Below are positions 58,489-64,000 of a stretch of 64,000 nucleotides of DNA, one piece after another. Position 1 is the first letter of the stretch. Every line of letters begins with the position of its first letter. The translations under genes and the position numbers were made by a program. The notes under the pieces are model-generated. The model was given only the letters and a program-made list of their open reading frames with translations, was not told where the DNA came from and ran no database searches. Origin of the DNA: CAIYRG01 sp964446945 (GTDB lineage: Bacteria > Pseudomonadota > Alphaproteobacteria > Micropepsales > Micropepsaceae); the NCBI GenBank assembly GCA_964446945.1, contig CAYUQO010000020.1:15217-79216 (forward strand). Reading direction: 5' to 3'.

Positions 58489-58500
58489 TCGTACAGCGGG

Positions 58501-59466
58501 TTACAGCCGCAGCAGACGTTCGGCATTGCCATGAGCGATCTTCGCCCGGTCGGCGTCACTGACCGCCGCGGCGTCCAGAAATGCGCGCCCGGCCTTGTTT
58601 GTGCTGAACGGATAATCGACCGCGAACAGAATACGGTCGGCACCAAGTACCGACAGTGCGCACTGCAGTGGGGCGTGGGTGAAAAAGCCGCTCGTTGTGA
58701 TCCAGATATTGGTCTGGAAATAGTCCGCAACCCGCTGACGCAGCTTCGGCGATACCGGCGTCAGCACGTGATCGGCTCGCGCCAGCATGAACGGCAACAT
58801 CTCGCCCATATGGCCGATGATCAGCTGTAAACCCGGATGACGGTCGAACACGCCGCTGACGATCATCCGCAGCGTGTGGATTCCGGTCTCCGAATGCCAG
58901 CCCCAGGCGGCCGTAGACATGAACAGAGACTGCAGCGGATCGAGATCGCCGTAATAGGCGTCCATCACGCTCTGGGGCGGAAACGATGGATGAATATATA
59001 TCGGCACCCCGAGACTCTCGGCGCGCGCCAGCACGGGTCCGAAGTCAGGATGATCGAGAAAGCGGTTCTGCACCATGCCGTTCACCAGCGCACCGCGAAA
59101 TCCCAGCACTTTTACCGCGCGTTCGAGTTCGTCCGCCGCCGCCGCCGGATCGGACATTGGCAGGGCTGCAAAGCCGGCAAAGCGGTCCGGATGTGCGGCT
59201 ACCGCCTGCGCAAGAGCCTCATTTGCCTCACGCGCAAGGATTCTCGCCTGCGCCGGCTCAAGAGATTCCGGACCCGGCGGCGTGTGCGAGATGACCTGGA
59301 CATCGATGCCCGCCGCATCCATGTCCACTAATCTGGTTTCGCCCAGGTCATCGAGTTTTTCCTCGATCTCGCGCCAGCGCGCCTGGCTTCTGAACATGGC
59401 AAACCGGTCTGCCGCCTGCCGGACCGGCGGGAAAGTAAAAGCTTCTTCAATCGCTATGATTCTCAT
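58501..59466 (-). CDS. Amidohydrolase-family decarboxylase-like enzyme (ACMSD / dihydroxybenzoate decarboxylase type)
   Basis: 321 aa TIM-barrel metalloenzyme. Seen: MRIIAIEEAFTFPPVRQAAD (metal E-x-x-x with E-E in place of H-x-H), LVDMDAAGIDVQVISHTPPG, FAGFAALPMSDPAAAADELE, GVPIYIHPSFPPQSVMDAYY (His ligand), LIIGHMGEMLPFMLARADHV and FAVDYPFSTNKAGRAFLDAA (Asp ligand). This is the pattern of gamma-resorcylate or dihydroxybenzoate decarboxylases and ACMSD. ATG at 59466 gives the family start. It is upstream of the fossil and downstream of repeat C4. A role in aromatic-acid metabolism is likely. Confidence 0.87.
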   Translation of the reverse strand: MRIIAIEEAFTFPPVRQAADRFAMFRSQARWREIEEKLDDLGETRLVDMDAAGIDVQVISHTPPGPESLEPAQARILAREANEALAQAVAAHPDRFAGFAALPMSDPAAAADELERAVKVLGFRGALVNGMVQNRFLDHPDFGPVLARAESLGVPIYIHPSFPPQSVMDAYYGDLDPLQSLFMSTAAWGWHSETGIHTLRMIVSGVFDRHPGLQLIIGHMGEMLPFMLARADHVLTPVSPKLRQRVADYFQTNIWITTSGFFTHAPLQCALSVLGADRILFAVDYPFSTNKAGRAFLDAAAVSDADRAKIAHGNAERLLRL

Positions 59467-59502
59467 GCCAACACCACTCGCCAATCGTTAGAGCACCTTC
59501 GG

Positions 59503-59585
59503 AGTCACCCCTCACCCGGCGCGCCAGAACGCGCGTGCAAAAGCGCACGCGCGGGCGCGCCGCCCTCTCCCTCAGGGGGAGAGGA
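59503..59585. repeat. Family C palindromic element (C4)
   Basis: In inverse orientation: CACCCCTCACCCGGCGCGCC, inner CGCGCGTGCAAAAGCGCACGCGCG, end CCCTCTCCCTCAGGGGGAGAGG. The inner stem CGCGCGTGC/GCGCACGCGCG is perfect. It lies between the amidohydrolase and copy 4. Confidence 0.82.
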
Positions 59586-59624
59586 AAAATTGGGGTTCGA
59601 TCCCACTTGCACCAATTGGCCGCC

Positions 59625-60506
59625 TCAAAAGTCCGGGGTGTCGGCCCGGGGGACGGAGTAGCCGGGGATGAACATCAGCGAGTTCGGGCTGTCGGCGCAG
59701 ATCGCCTCGTTCAGCGGCCCCTCCTCCGGAGTCGCCAGCACCGCGAGCTGCACGCCCGCCTGCTTCGCCCGCTGCGCCACCAGTTCGAATTTGCGATAGC
59801 GCATCAGCGCATTCCACGGCGTGGTGAATGCGCCCGGATCCTCGACATGCACATCGACCTGTAATTCCTTGCCGCCATCCACGAGATGAAAGCGCTCGAT
59901 GGTGTGCAGTTGCGTGGTGTGCGGCGTCCTGAAGCCATCGGCCCAGGTCTTGTCGTTGAAGCCGATGGTGTCGACGACCAGCGTGTCGCCTTCATAATGG
60001 CCGATGGAATCCCCTTCCCATGACGGCTTCAGATTCGGTGCGTGCCGGTCGGTCAGATAAATGTGCCGGACCTCGTTGAAGCTTTCATTGATCAGCAGCA
60101 CTTCCTTCGCCGATTGGACAATGAACATCGGCCGGGTCATCGGCGACAGGTCGAAGGCGAGCGCGCCGAGTGGCCGGCAGAGCGCGAGCTGGGAGACGAA
60201 AACCCGCCCGGACAGCGTCTCGGCATTCACTTTGCGCAACGAGTCCGCCGCCCAGGGCTGGAGAATCGGATTGCCGGGGTCGGACAGCGGCGGCGTCGGC
60301 TGTTTTCCCGTGGCGCGGAAATCGTCGTTGGAAACCCGCGGATGTGCCTTGTCTTGCATCACCGGACCCGGGCCGGTTGGTGGCGGCATCCATTCGCGCG
60401 ACCAGGAATACCAGGCGCTGCTCGAAGTCGGTGCAAAATTGGGAATGGCGAGCGCGGAGGTCGCGTAGAGCGTGGCGGCGAGTGAGAGCGCGGTCAGTTT
60501 GGGCAT
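59625..60506 (-). CDS. Exported protein of the GHYE-DTLVVDT family, copy 4
   Basis: 293 aa: signal peptide LTALSLAATLYATSALAIPN, TGPGPVMQDKAHPRVSNDDF, PGNPILQPWAADSLRKVNAE, ALCRPLGALAFDLSPMTRPM, FIVQSAKEVLLINESFNEV, RHIYLTDRHAPNLKP, PSWEGDSIGHYEGDTLVVDT, FRTPHTTQLHTIERFHLVDG, VDVHVEDPGAFTTPWNALMR, EAICADSPNSLMFIPGYS and TPDF. ATG at 60506 precedes a real signal peptide; the frame upstream is noise. The gene sits beside an amidohydrolase, as copy 3 sits beside a TctC receptor. Closest relative of the fossil at 58.4 kb. Confidence 0.82.
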   Translation of the reverse strand: MPKLTALSLAATLYATSALAIPNFAPTSSSAWYSWSREWMPPPTGPGPVMQDKAHPRVSNDDFRATGKQPTPPLSDPGNPILQPWAADSLRKVNAETLSGRVFVSQLALCRPLGALAFDLSPMTRPMFIVQSAKEVLLINESFNEVRHIYLTDRHAPNLKPSWEGDSIGHYEGDTLVVDTIGFNDKTWADGFRTPHTTQLHTIERFHLVDGGKELQVDVHVEDPGAFTTPWNALMRYRKFELVAQRAKQAGVQLAVLATPEEGPLNEAICADSPNSLMFIPGYSVPRADTPDF

Positions 60507-60584
60507 GACGGCAGGTCCGGGCGGCAGCAGGCGGTTTTTACCACGATTTGCGTAATATCGATTCGGTAAGGCGTTCAAAACTCA

Positions 60585-60663
60585 CCCCTCACCCGGCGCG
60601 CCAGAACGCGCGTGCAAAAGCGCATGCGCGGGCGCGCCGCCCTCTCCCCCAAGGGGCGAGGTG
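60585..60663. repeat. Family C palindromic element (C5)
   Basis: Inverse orientation, nearly the same as C4 (CACCCCTCACCCGGCGCGCC, inner CGTGCAAAAGCGCATGCGCG); it lies upstream of copy 4, so copy 4 is flanked by C4 and C5 as direct repeats of the same orientation. Confidence 0.82.
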
Positions 60664-60695
60664 AACTTAGTTCTGCACGGCCGCAGTTCGGGAAG

Positions 60696-60729
60696 TTGAC
60701 AACAATCCTATGATAGGACTATACGATAG
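60696..60729 (+). promoter_or_regulatory. Promoter with two palindromic operator-like sites upstream of the GIY-YIG gene
   Basis: TTGACA at 60696-60701 and CTATAC at 60719-60724 with 17-bp spacing form a sigma-70-type promoter. Two palindromes lie in it: CCTAT-G-ATAGG (60707-60717) in the spacer and CTAT-ACG-ATAG (60719-60729) over the -10. They look like operator half-sites for a repressor, possibly the product of the gene itself (inference). Confidence 0.6.
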
Positions 60730-60750
60730 GCTGATGTTCAGGAGCAGGGA

Positions 60751-61470
60751 ATGGAGGAAGAGAAAACCCGGGCGCGGATCATCGGCGAAATCCGCCGCAT
60801 TGCCGCCGAAAACAACGGCACCCCGCCCGGTATCAAGCGCTTCGTCACGCTGACCGGTATCGGGCGCGGAGAGTGGCAGGGGAAGATCTGGGCGCGTTGG
60901 TCCGAAGCCGTCAAAGAGGCGGGATTAACGCCCAATACACGTCAGGGGCCGCTCGAAAAAACCGGCCTTTTCATCTGCATGGCCACAGCGATCCGGACGC
61001 TGCAGCGAATCCCGAGTGAAGCGGAACTTTCGCTGTTGCGGCGCGCCGGACACCGGATACCCACCAACCAGACCTATGTCCGGCATTTCGGCGGCAAACC
61101 CGGCCTGCTCCTACATTTGAAACGCTGGACCGCCGGGGCTGCCGGCTGGGCGGATGTCGCGGCACTGCTCGCCGATGTGCCCGATGAACCGGAGCCGGAC
61201 CAGCCTGCCGACGCGACCGGCGCGGTCTATCTCCTGAGCCACGGCCCGCATTACAAAATCGGCTGCAGCAGACAGCCCGACGAACGGATCGCGGAATTGC
61301 GCCTGATGCTGCCGCCGCAGACCCATTTGACGCACATCATCAAGACCGATGATCCCCATGGTGTCGAAAGCTACTGGCACCGCCGGTTCGCGGAAAAGCG
61401 GGTGCAGGGCGAGTGGTTCAGACTCACGCGTCAGGATGTCGCCGCCTTCAGACGCTGGCGTTGTCAATGA
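60751..61470 (+). CDS. GIY-YIG (T5orf172-type) nuclease-like protein with N-terminal homing-nuclease-associated repeat
   Basis: 239 aa. The N-terminal half (about 1-100) has IGEIRRIAAENNGTPPGIKR and WARWSEAVKEAGLTPNTRQG, the HNHc-associated repeat that binds DNA in homing nucleases. The C-terminal half has the GIY-YIG-like start TGAVYLLSHGPHYKIGCSRQ, then ERIAELRLMLPPQTH, VESYWHRRFAEKRVQGEWFR (Glu and Arg of the T5orf172 class). The GIY pattern is altered to V-Y-L ... Y-K-I. Probable DNA endonuclease or a DNA-binding regulator; strong ribosome site. It may be mobile. Confidence 0.8.
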   Translation: MEEEKTRARIIGEIRRIAAENNGTPPGIKRFVTLTGIGRGEWQGKIWARWSEAVKEAGLTPNTRQGPLEKTGLFICMATAIRTLQRIPSEAELSLLRRAGHRIPTNQTYVRHFGGKPGLLLHLKRWTAGAAGWADVAALLADVPDEPEPDQPADATGAVYLLSHGPHYKIGCSRQPDERIAELRLMLPPQTHLTHIIKTDDPHGVESYWHRRFAEKRVQGEWFRLTRQDVAAFRRWRCQ

Positions 61471-61620
61471 GGAGCGAGTAGCGAGAAGCGAGATTATGGC
61501 CACTCCGCTGGCCGCCTCCCACGCGCGGAAATTGCCTTCAGCAATTTCTGATTCGCGCGCGGGAACCTTGCGGGGCTCAGCTATTCTCGCTTCTTGTTTC
61601 TCGTTTCTTGCTTCTCAAAA
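61471..61620. repeat. Family G element (G2) within a purine/pyrimidine inverted repeat
   Basis: Inner stem-loop CGCGCGGAAATTGC-CTTCA-GCAATTTC-TGATTCGCGC (about 61513-61560) with outer arms AGAAGCGAG (61484-61492) and CTCGCTTCT (61586-61594). It fills the whole gap between the GIY-YIG and ornithine cyclodeaminase-like genes; no gene is seen. Confidence 0.7.
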
Positions 61621-61632
61621 TCCGGGACCGAC

Positions 61633-62769
61633 ATGCTGATTCTGAACAACGACGACGTAACCAGGCTTCTCACCATGGCCGACTGCATTCGCGTGCAGGA
61701 GGACGCGTTCCGGAAAATTCCGACCGGCGGCGCCATCCACCGCCCGCGTATCGACATCTACATGCCCTGCGAACGCGACGACGGCTATTACCGCTGGAGC
61801 ACCATGGAAGGCGCGAATGACGGCTATCTCGCCATTCGCATGAAATCCGACATCATGACCTGGCCGCGCGACGAACAGGGCAACTGGACCGAGGAAAAAT
61901 ACTGCATCCGGCCGGGCACCTATTGCGGCATCATCTATCTTCTGTCCTGCCGCAACGGCGAACCGCTCGCCTTCATCCATGACGGCGTGCTGCAGCATAT
62001 GCGGGTCGGCGGCGGCGCCGCGATCGGGGTCAAATATCTGTCGCGCCCGGACTCGCATGTCGTCGGCATGATCGGCTCCGGCGGCATGGCGCGCACCTTC
62101 CTCGAAGCCTTCACCTGCGTGCGCGATATCAAACTGTGCAAGGTGTACAGCCCGAACGCAGAACGGCGCGAAGCCTATGCGGCAGAGATGCGCAAGACGC
62201 TTGGCATCGAAGTGCAACCCGTCGATTCGGCGCGCGAGGCAGTGCGCGGCGTCGACATCCTCTCGACCTGCACCGATTCCATGCGGCCCGTCTATGATGC
62301 CGACTGGCTGGAGAAGGGCATGCATGTCACCAATCTCGGCCGGCGCGAACAGCCAGATGCCGCGGCCGACAAATTCGATGTCGTGGTGCGTCAGGGCACG
62401 GCCGGATTGCAGATGCGCCAGACCGAACGCTTTCAGGCCGAGCGGGGATTGTCACCCGCCGCCTATCTCGGTGGCAGCGAAGAAGAAATGAAACGCGTTC
62501 CGGCGAAAAACACCCAGCCCGGATTCGGCGGCGATACGCCGGAATTCAATGACCGCGGGCGCGGCGGAGACAAACCGGAATTCGCCGATCTCGTTACCGG
62601 CAAATGCAAGGGCCGAACCTCGCGCGACCAGATCACGTTCTACCGCAATGTCGGGAATCAGGGACTGCAATTCTCCTGCGTCGGCGGGTGGGTGTATGAA
62701 TGTGCCCGCAAACGCAAAATCGGGCGGGAGATCCCCACCGAATGGTTCCTCCAGGACATAAGGGATTGA
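61633..62769 (+). CDS. Ornithine cyclodeaminase / mu-crystallin family protein
   Basis: 378 aa NAD(P)-dependent enzyme family; members make proline from ornithine, reduce pyrroline carboxylate or oxidise alanine. Seen: MLILNNDDVTRLLTMADCIR, RPRIDIYMPCERDDGYYRWS, MKSDIMTWPRDEQGN, the dinucleotide loop VVGMIGSGGMARTFLEAFT, VDILSTCTDSMRPVYDADWL and MHVTNLGRREQPDAAADKFD. An extra C-terminal stretch of about 60 residues lengthens it relative to typical 320-330 aa members. ATG at 61633; the frame upstream is repeat-derived. Confidence 0.88.
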   Translation: MLILNNDDVTRLLTMADCIRVQEDAFRKIPTGGAIHRPRIDIYMPCERDDGYYRWSTMEGANDGYLAIRMKSDIMTWPRDEQGNWTEEKYCIRPGTYCGIIYLLSCRNGEPLAFIHDGVLQHMRVGGGAAIGVKYLSRPDSHVVGMIGSGGMARTFLEAFTCVRDIKLCKVYSPNAERREAYAAEMRKTLGIEVQPVDSAREAVRGVDILSTCTDSMRPVYDADWLEKGMHVTNLGRREQPDAAADKFDVVVRQGTAGLQMRQTERFQAERGLSPAAYLGGSEEEMKRVPAKNTQPGFGGDTPEFNDRGRGGDKPEFADLVTGKCKGRTSRDQITFYRNVGNQGLQFSCVGGWVYECARKRKIGREIPTEWFLQDIRD

Positions 62770-62774
62770 ACACA

Positions 62775-62928
62775 ACCCTCCCCTTGAGGGAGGGTCAAAA
62801 TCGCGAAGCGATTTTGGGGTGGGGATTGCTTTCGGCGTACCTCTCGCGAAAGCGCACAAAAATCTCCGTGACCCACTCGTCCCCACCCCGGAGCGCTACG
62901 CGCTCCGACCCTCCCTCAAGGGGAGGGT
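62775..62928. repeat. Family A mosaic element M5, 22-bp terminal inverted repeats
   Basis: Left arm 62775-62796 and right arm 62907-62928 are perfect inverted copies with the same 22-bp sequence as M3. Left stem AAAATCGC-GAA-GCGATTTT (62797-62815), GGGGTGGGG, a spacer of about 60 bp, CCCCACCCC, right stem GGAGCGC-TAC-GCGCTCC (62890-62906). Spacer and stems differ from M3; arms do not. The start codon of the next gene lies in the spacer. Confidence 0.88.
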
Positions 62929-63920
62929 GGCAAGGATTCGTCTGTCTACTGGTCGCGTGCCTCGCCGTTGCCGCTGCAGGACACGCTGCGGATTTTGCCG
63001 GGAAGACCATCGATCTCGAAGTCGGTTTTGGCCCCGGTGGTGACAACGACATCTGGGCCCGCACGCTGGCCACCCATCTTGGCGACCACATTCCCGGCCA
63101 CCCGCGCGTGGTGGTGCAGAACGCGCCCGGCGCCGGCGGGCTGAGGCTGATCAATCAGCTTTACAATGTCGCGCCCAAAGACGGCACTGTCATCGGCCTG
63201 GTCAATCGCGGCATTCCGTTCGAGCCGCTGCTCGGCGGCGAAGGCACACAATTCGATCCGCTGAAGATGAACTGGATCGGCAGTCCGGACCGCGACACCA
63301 CGGTCTGCGCGGCGCGAAAGGATGCCCACGCGCACAGACTCGGCGATCTGTTCACGACCGGGCTCGTCGTCGGCGCCACCGGATCGGGTGCCGACACTGC
63401 TCTGTACCCGGAATTCCTCAACGCGCTGCTCGGAATGAAATTCCGCGTGGTCAAGGGCTATCAGGGAACCAAAGAGATTTCGCTCGCGATGGAGCGCGGC
63501 GAAGTGGAAGGCATCTGCGTCGCCTATGATTCGCTGATGCACGAGCCGCTGGCGCGGGCGGGCAAGCTGAATATCCTGTTTCAGGTCGCGGCCACGCCCG
63601 ATCCACGGCTCAAGGATGTGCCGATCGCGACCGCTCTGGCGCGTTCGCAATCCGACCGCGATGCGCTGACGCTGTTTCTGGCGCGGGTCGAAGTGGGCCG
63701 GCCTCTGGTGATGTCCGAAGGAGTTCCCGCCGACCGCGTGCAGCAAATGCGCGATGCGCTGCGCGCGACCGTGCAGGACCCGCAATTCATCGCCGACGCG
63801 AGAAAACAGGGGCTGAACGTCGCTTACCTCAGCGGTGAGGAACTTGCAGGGAAAATCGCCGCCGCATATCACGCGCCCAAAGCGGTGGTCCAGCGCGTCA
63901 AGGCGGCATTGGGACGATGA
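62868..63920 (+). CDS. TctC/Bug-type periplasmic binding protein, copy 3, with start in repeat
   Basis: 350 aa if read from GTG at 62868. The signal peptide (FVCLLVACLAVAAAGHAADF) has no ATG, GTG or TTG just before it; the nearest start is the GTG in the M5 spacer, so residues 2-19 (THSSPPRSATRSDPPSRG) are encoded by the right arm of M5. Beyond that, the protein is normal: KTIDLEVGFGPGGDNDIWAR, PRVVVQNAPGAGGLRLINQL, YNVAPKDGTVIGLVNRG, EISLAMERGEVEG. The extra N-terminal residues would precede the signal peptide core, so export may still work. No TctAB permease nearby. Confidence 0.82.
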   Translation: MTHSSPPRSATRSDPPSRGGWQGFVCLLVACLAVAAAGHAADFAGKTIDLEVGFGPGGDNDIWARTLATHLGDHIPGHPRVVVQNAPGAGGLRLINQLYNVAPKDGTVIGLVNRGIPFEPLLGGEGTQFDPLKMNWIGSPDRDTTVCAARKDAHAHRLGDLFTTGLVVGATGSGADTALYPEFLNALLGMKFRVVKGYQGTKEISLAMERGEVEGICVAYDSLMHEPLARAGKLNILFQVAATPDPRLKDVPIATALARSQSDRDALTLFLARVEVGRPLVMSEGVPADRVQQMRDALRATVQDPQFIADARKQGLNVAYLSGEELAGKIAAAYHAPKAVVQRVKAALGR

Positions 63921-63953
63921 ATTCGTTCGCTGTGCTCGGAGTCCATAAGCTTC

Positions 63954-64000
63954 TCTTTCCCCCCGCGAGCGCATCAGCGCGAAGTGTGGGGAAAGCGTCG
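63954..64000. repeat. Family E element (E2, cut by the window end)
   Basis: CTTTCCCCCCGCGAGCGCAT, CAGCGCGAAGTGTGGGGAAAGCGTCG: the left half of family E as in E1. Confidence 0.75.

Noticed and set aside
22244..62928. CRISPR array for the dispersed repeats
   Set aside because: Copies are kilobases apart, in both orientations and without regular spacers; no cas genes.

Overview
The window is G+C-rich bacterial chromosome, most likely from an alphaproteobacterium. The main clues are the block argH - small lipoprotein - lysA - TIGR02302-type membrane protein with a TlpA-like gene divergent from argH, the block gpmI - envC - ctpA - rppH, and the intergenic GLDPATQ-type palindromic repeat typical of this class. 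Genus cannot be fixed from this sequence; a Rhizomicrobium/Micropepsaceae-like or Rhizobiales-like soil organism is a guess. No rRNA, tRNA, CRISPR array, prophage or classical insertion sequence was seen.

Layout. 1-12.7 kb is mostly core: the tail of a DUF3426 protein, hpt, the TIGR02302 protein, lysA, a LptM-like lipoprotein, argH, a TlpA-like thioredoxin, two small unknowns, rppH, ctpA, envC and gpmI, largely joined by 4-bp stop/start overlaps. 12.8-19.5 kb holds two tandem secreted proteins of one unknown family, further exported proteins, pyrF, a split chromate transporter and an orphan ModA-like binding protein. 19.6-23.8 kb holds a Rieske oxygenase divergent from a TldD/TldE pair. 24.1-34.4 kb is one probable 11-gene minus-strand operon in which four coenzyme F420 genes (cofG, cofH, cofD, cofC) sit among catabolic genes: GMC oxidoreductase, TauD-type dioxygenase, orphan TctC receptor, isochorismatase-like and dienelactone-hydrolase-like enzymes, a PEP mutase/isocitrate lyase-like enzyme and an AhpD-like protein. 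34.5-39.1 kb holds a CsaA-like tRNA-binding protein, an outer-membrane beta-barrel of phenol-channel type, a HiPIP-like protein and an exported CxxCH/beta-propeller protein. 39.3-47.5 kb is a second catabolic block: family paralogue, TctC, Asp/Glu racemase-like protein, ThDP enzyme, alpha/beta hydrolase, two tandem two-domain VOC proteins and a PqqC/haem-oxygenase-fold protein. 47.6-64 kb is mixed accessory DNA: a DUF559 endonuclease, an esterase, two small helical proteins, tandem MEDS proteins, OsmC, an FAD monooxygenase, a SauUSI-like restriction helicase of lower G+C, an ACMSD-like amidohydrolase, another family paralogue and its fossil, a GIY-YIG nuclease, an ornithine cyclodeaminase-like protein and a third TctC receptor.

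The most striking feature is the intergenic DNA. At least seven families of palindromic repeats (A-G below), plus a nested double-hairpin module (N), fill the gaps. Family A elements have 22-bp perfect terminal inverted repeats. Inside them are short stem-loops whose sequence differs in every copy while base pairing stays perfect. Two inward-facing family A arms bracket an intact DUF559 endonuclease gene whose stop codon is inside one arm. At least two other genes (FAD monooxygenase, third TctC) have lost a normal start codon where a family A arm abuts them. This resembles a REP/BIME-like system with a candidate nuclease partner and is the best candidate here for something undescribed.

Functionally, the catabolic genes (Rieske oxygenase, VOC extradiol-type proteins plus alpha/beta hydrolase, GMC, TauD, amidohydrolase, phenol-channel-type barrel, three TctC receptors) suggest uptake and oxidation of aromatic or other organic acids. 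The F420 genes suggest that a deazaflavin-dependent step belongs to the same programme, although no F420-dependent enzyme or cofE is in the window.
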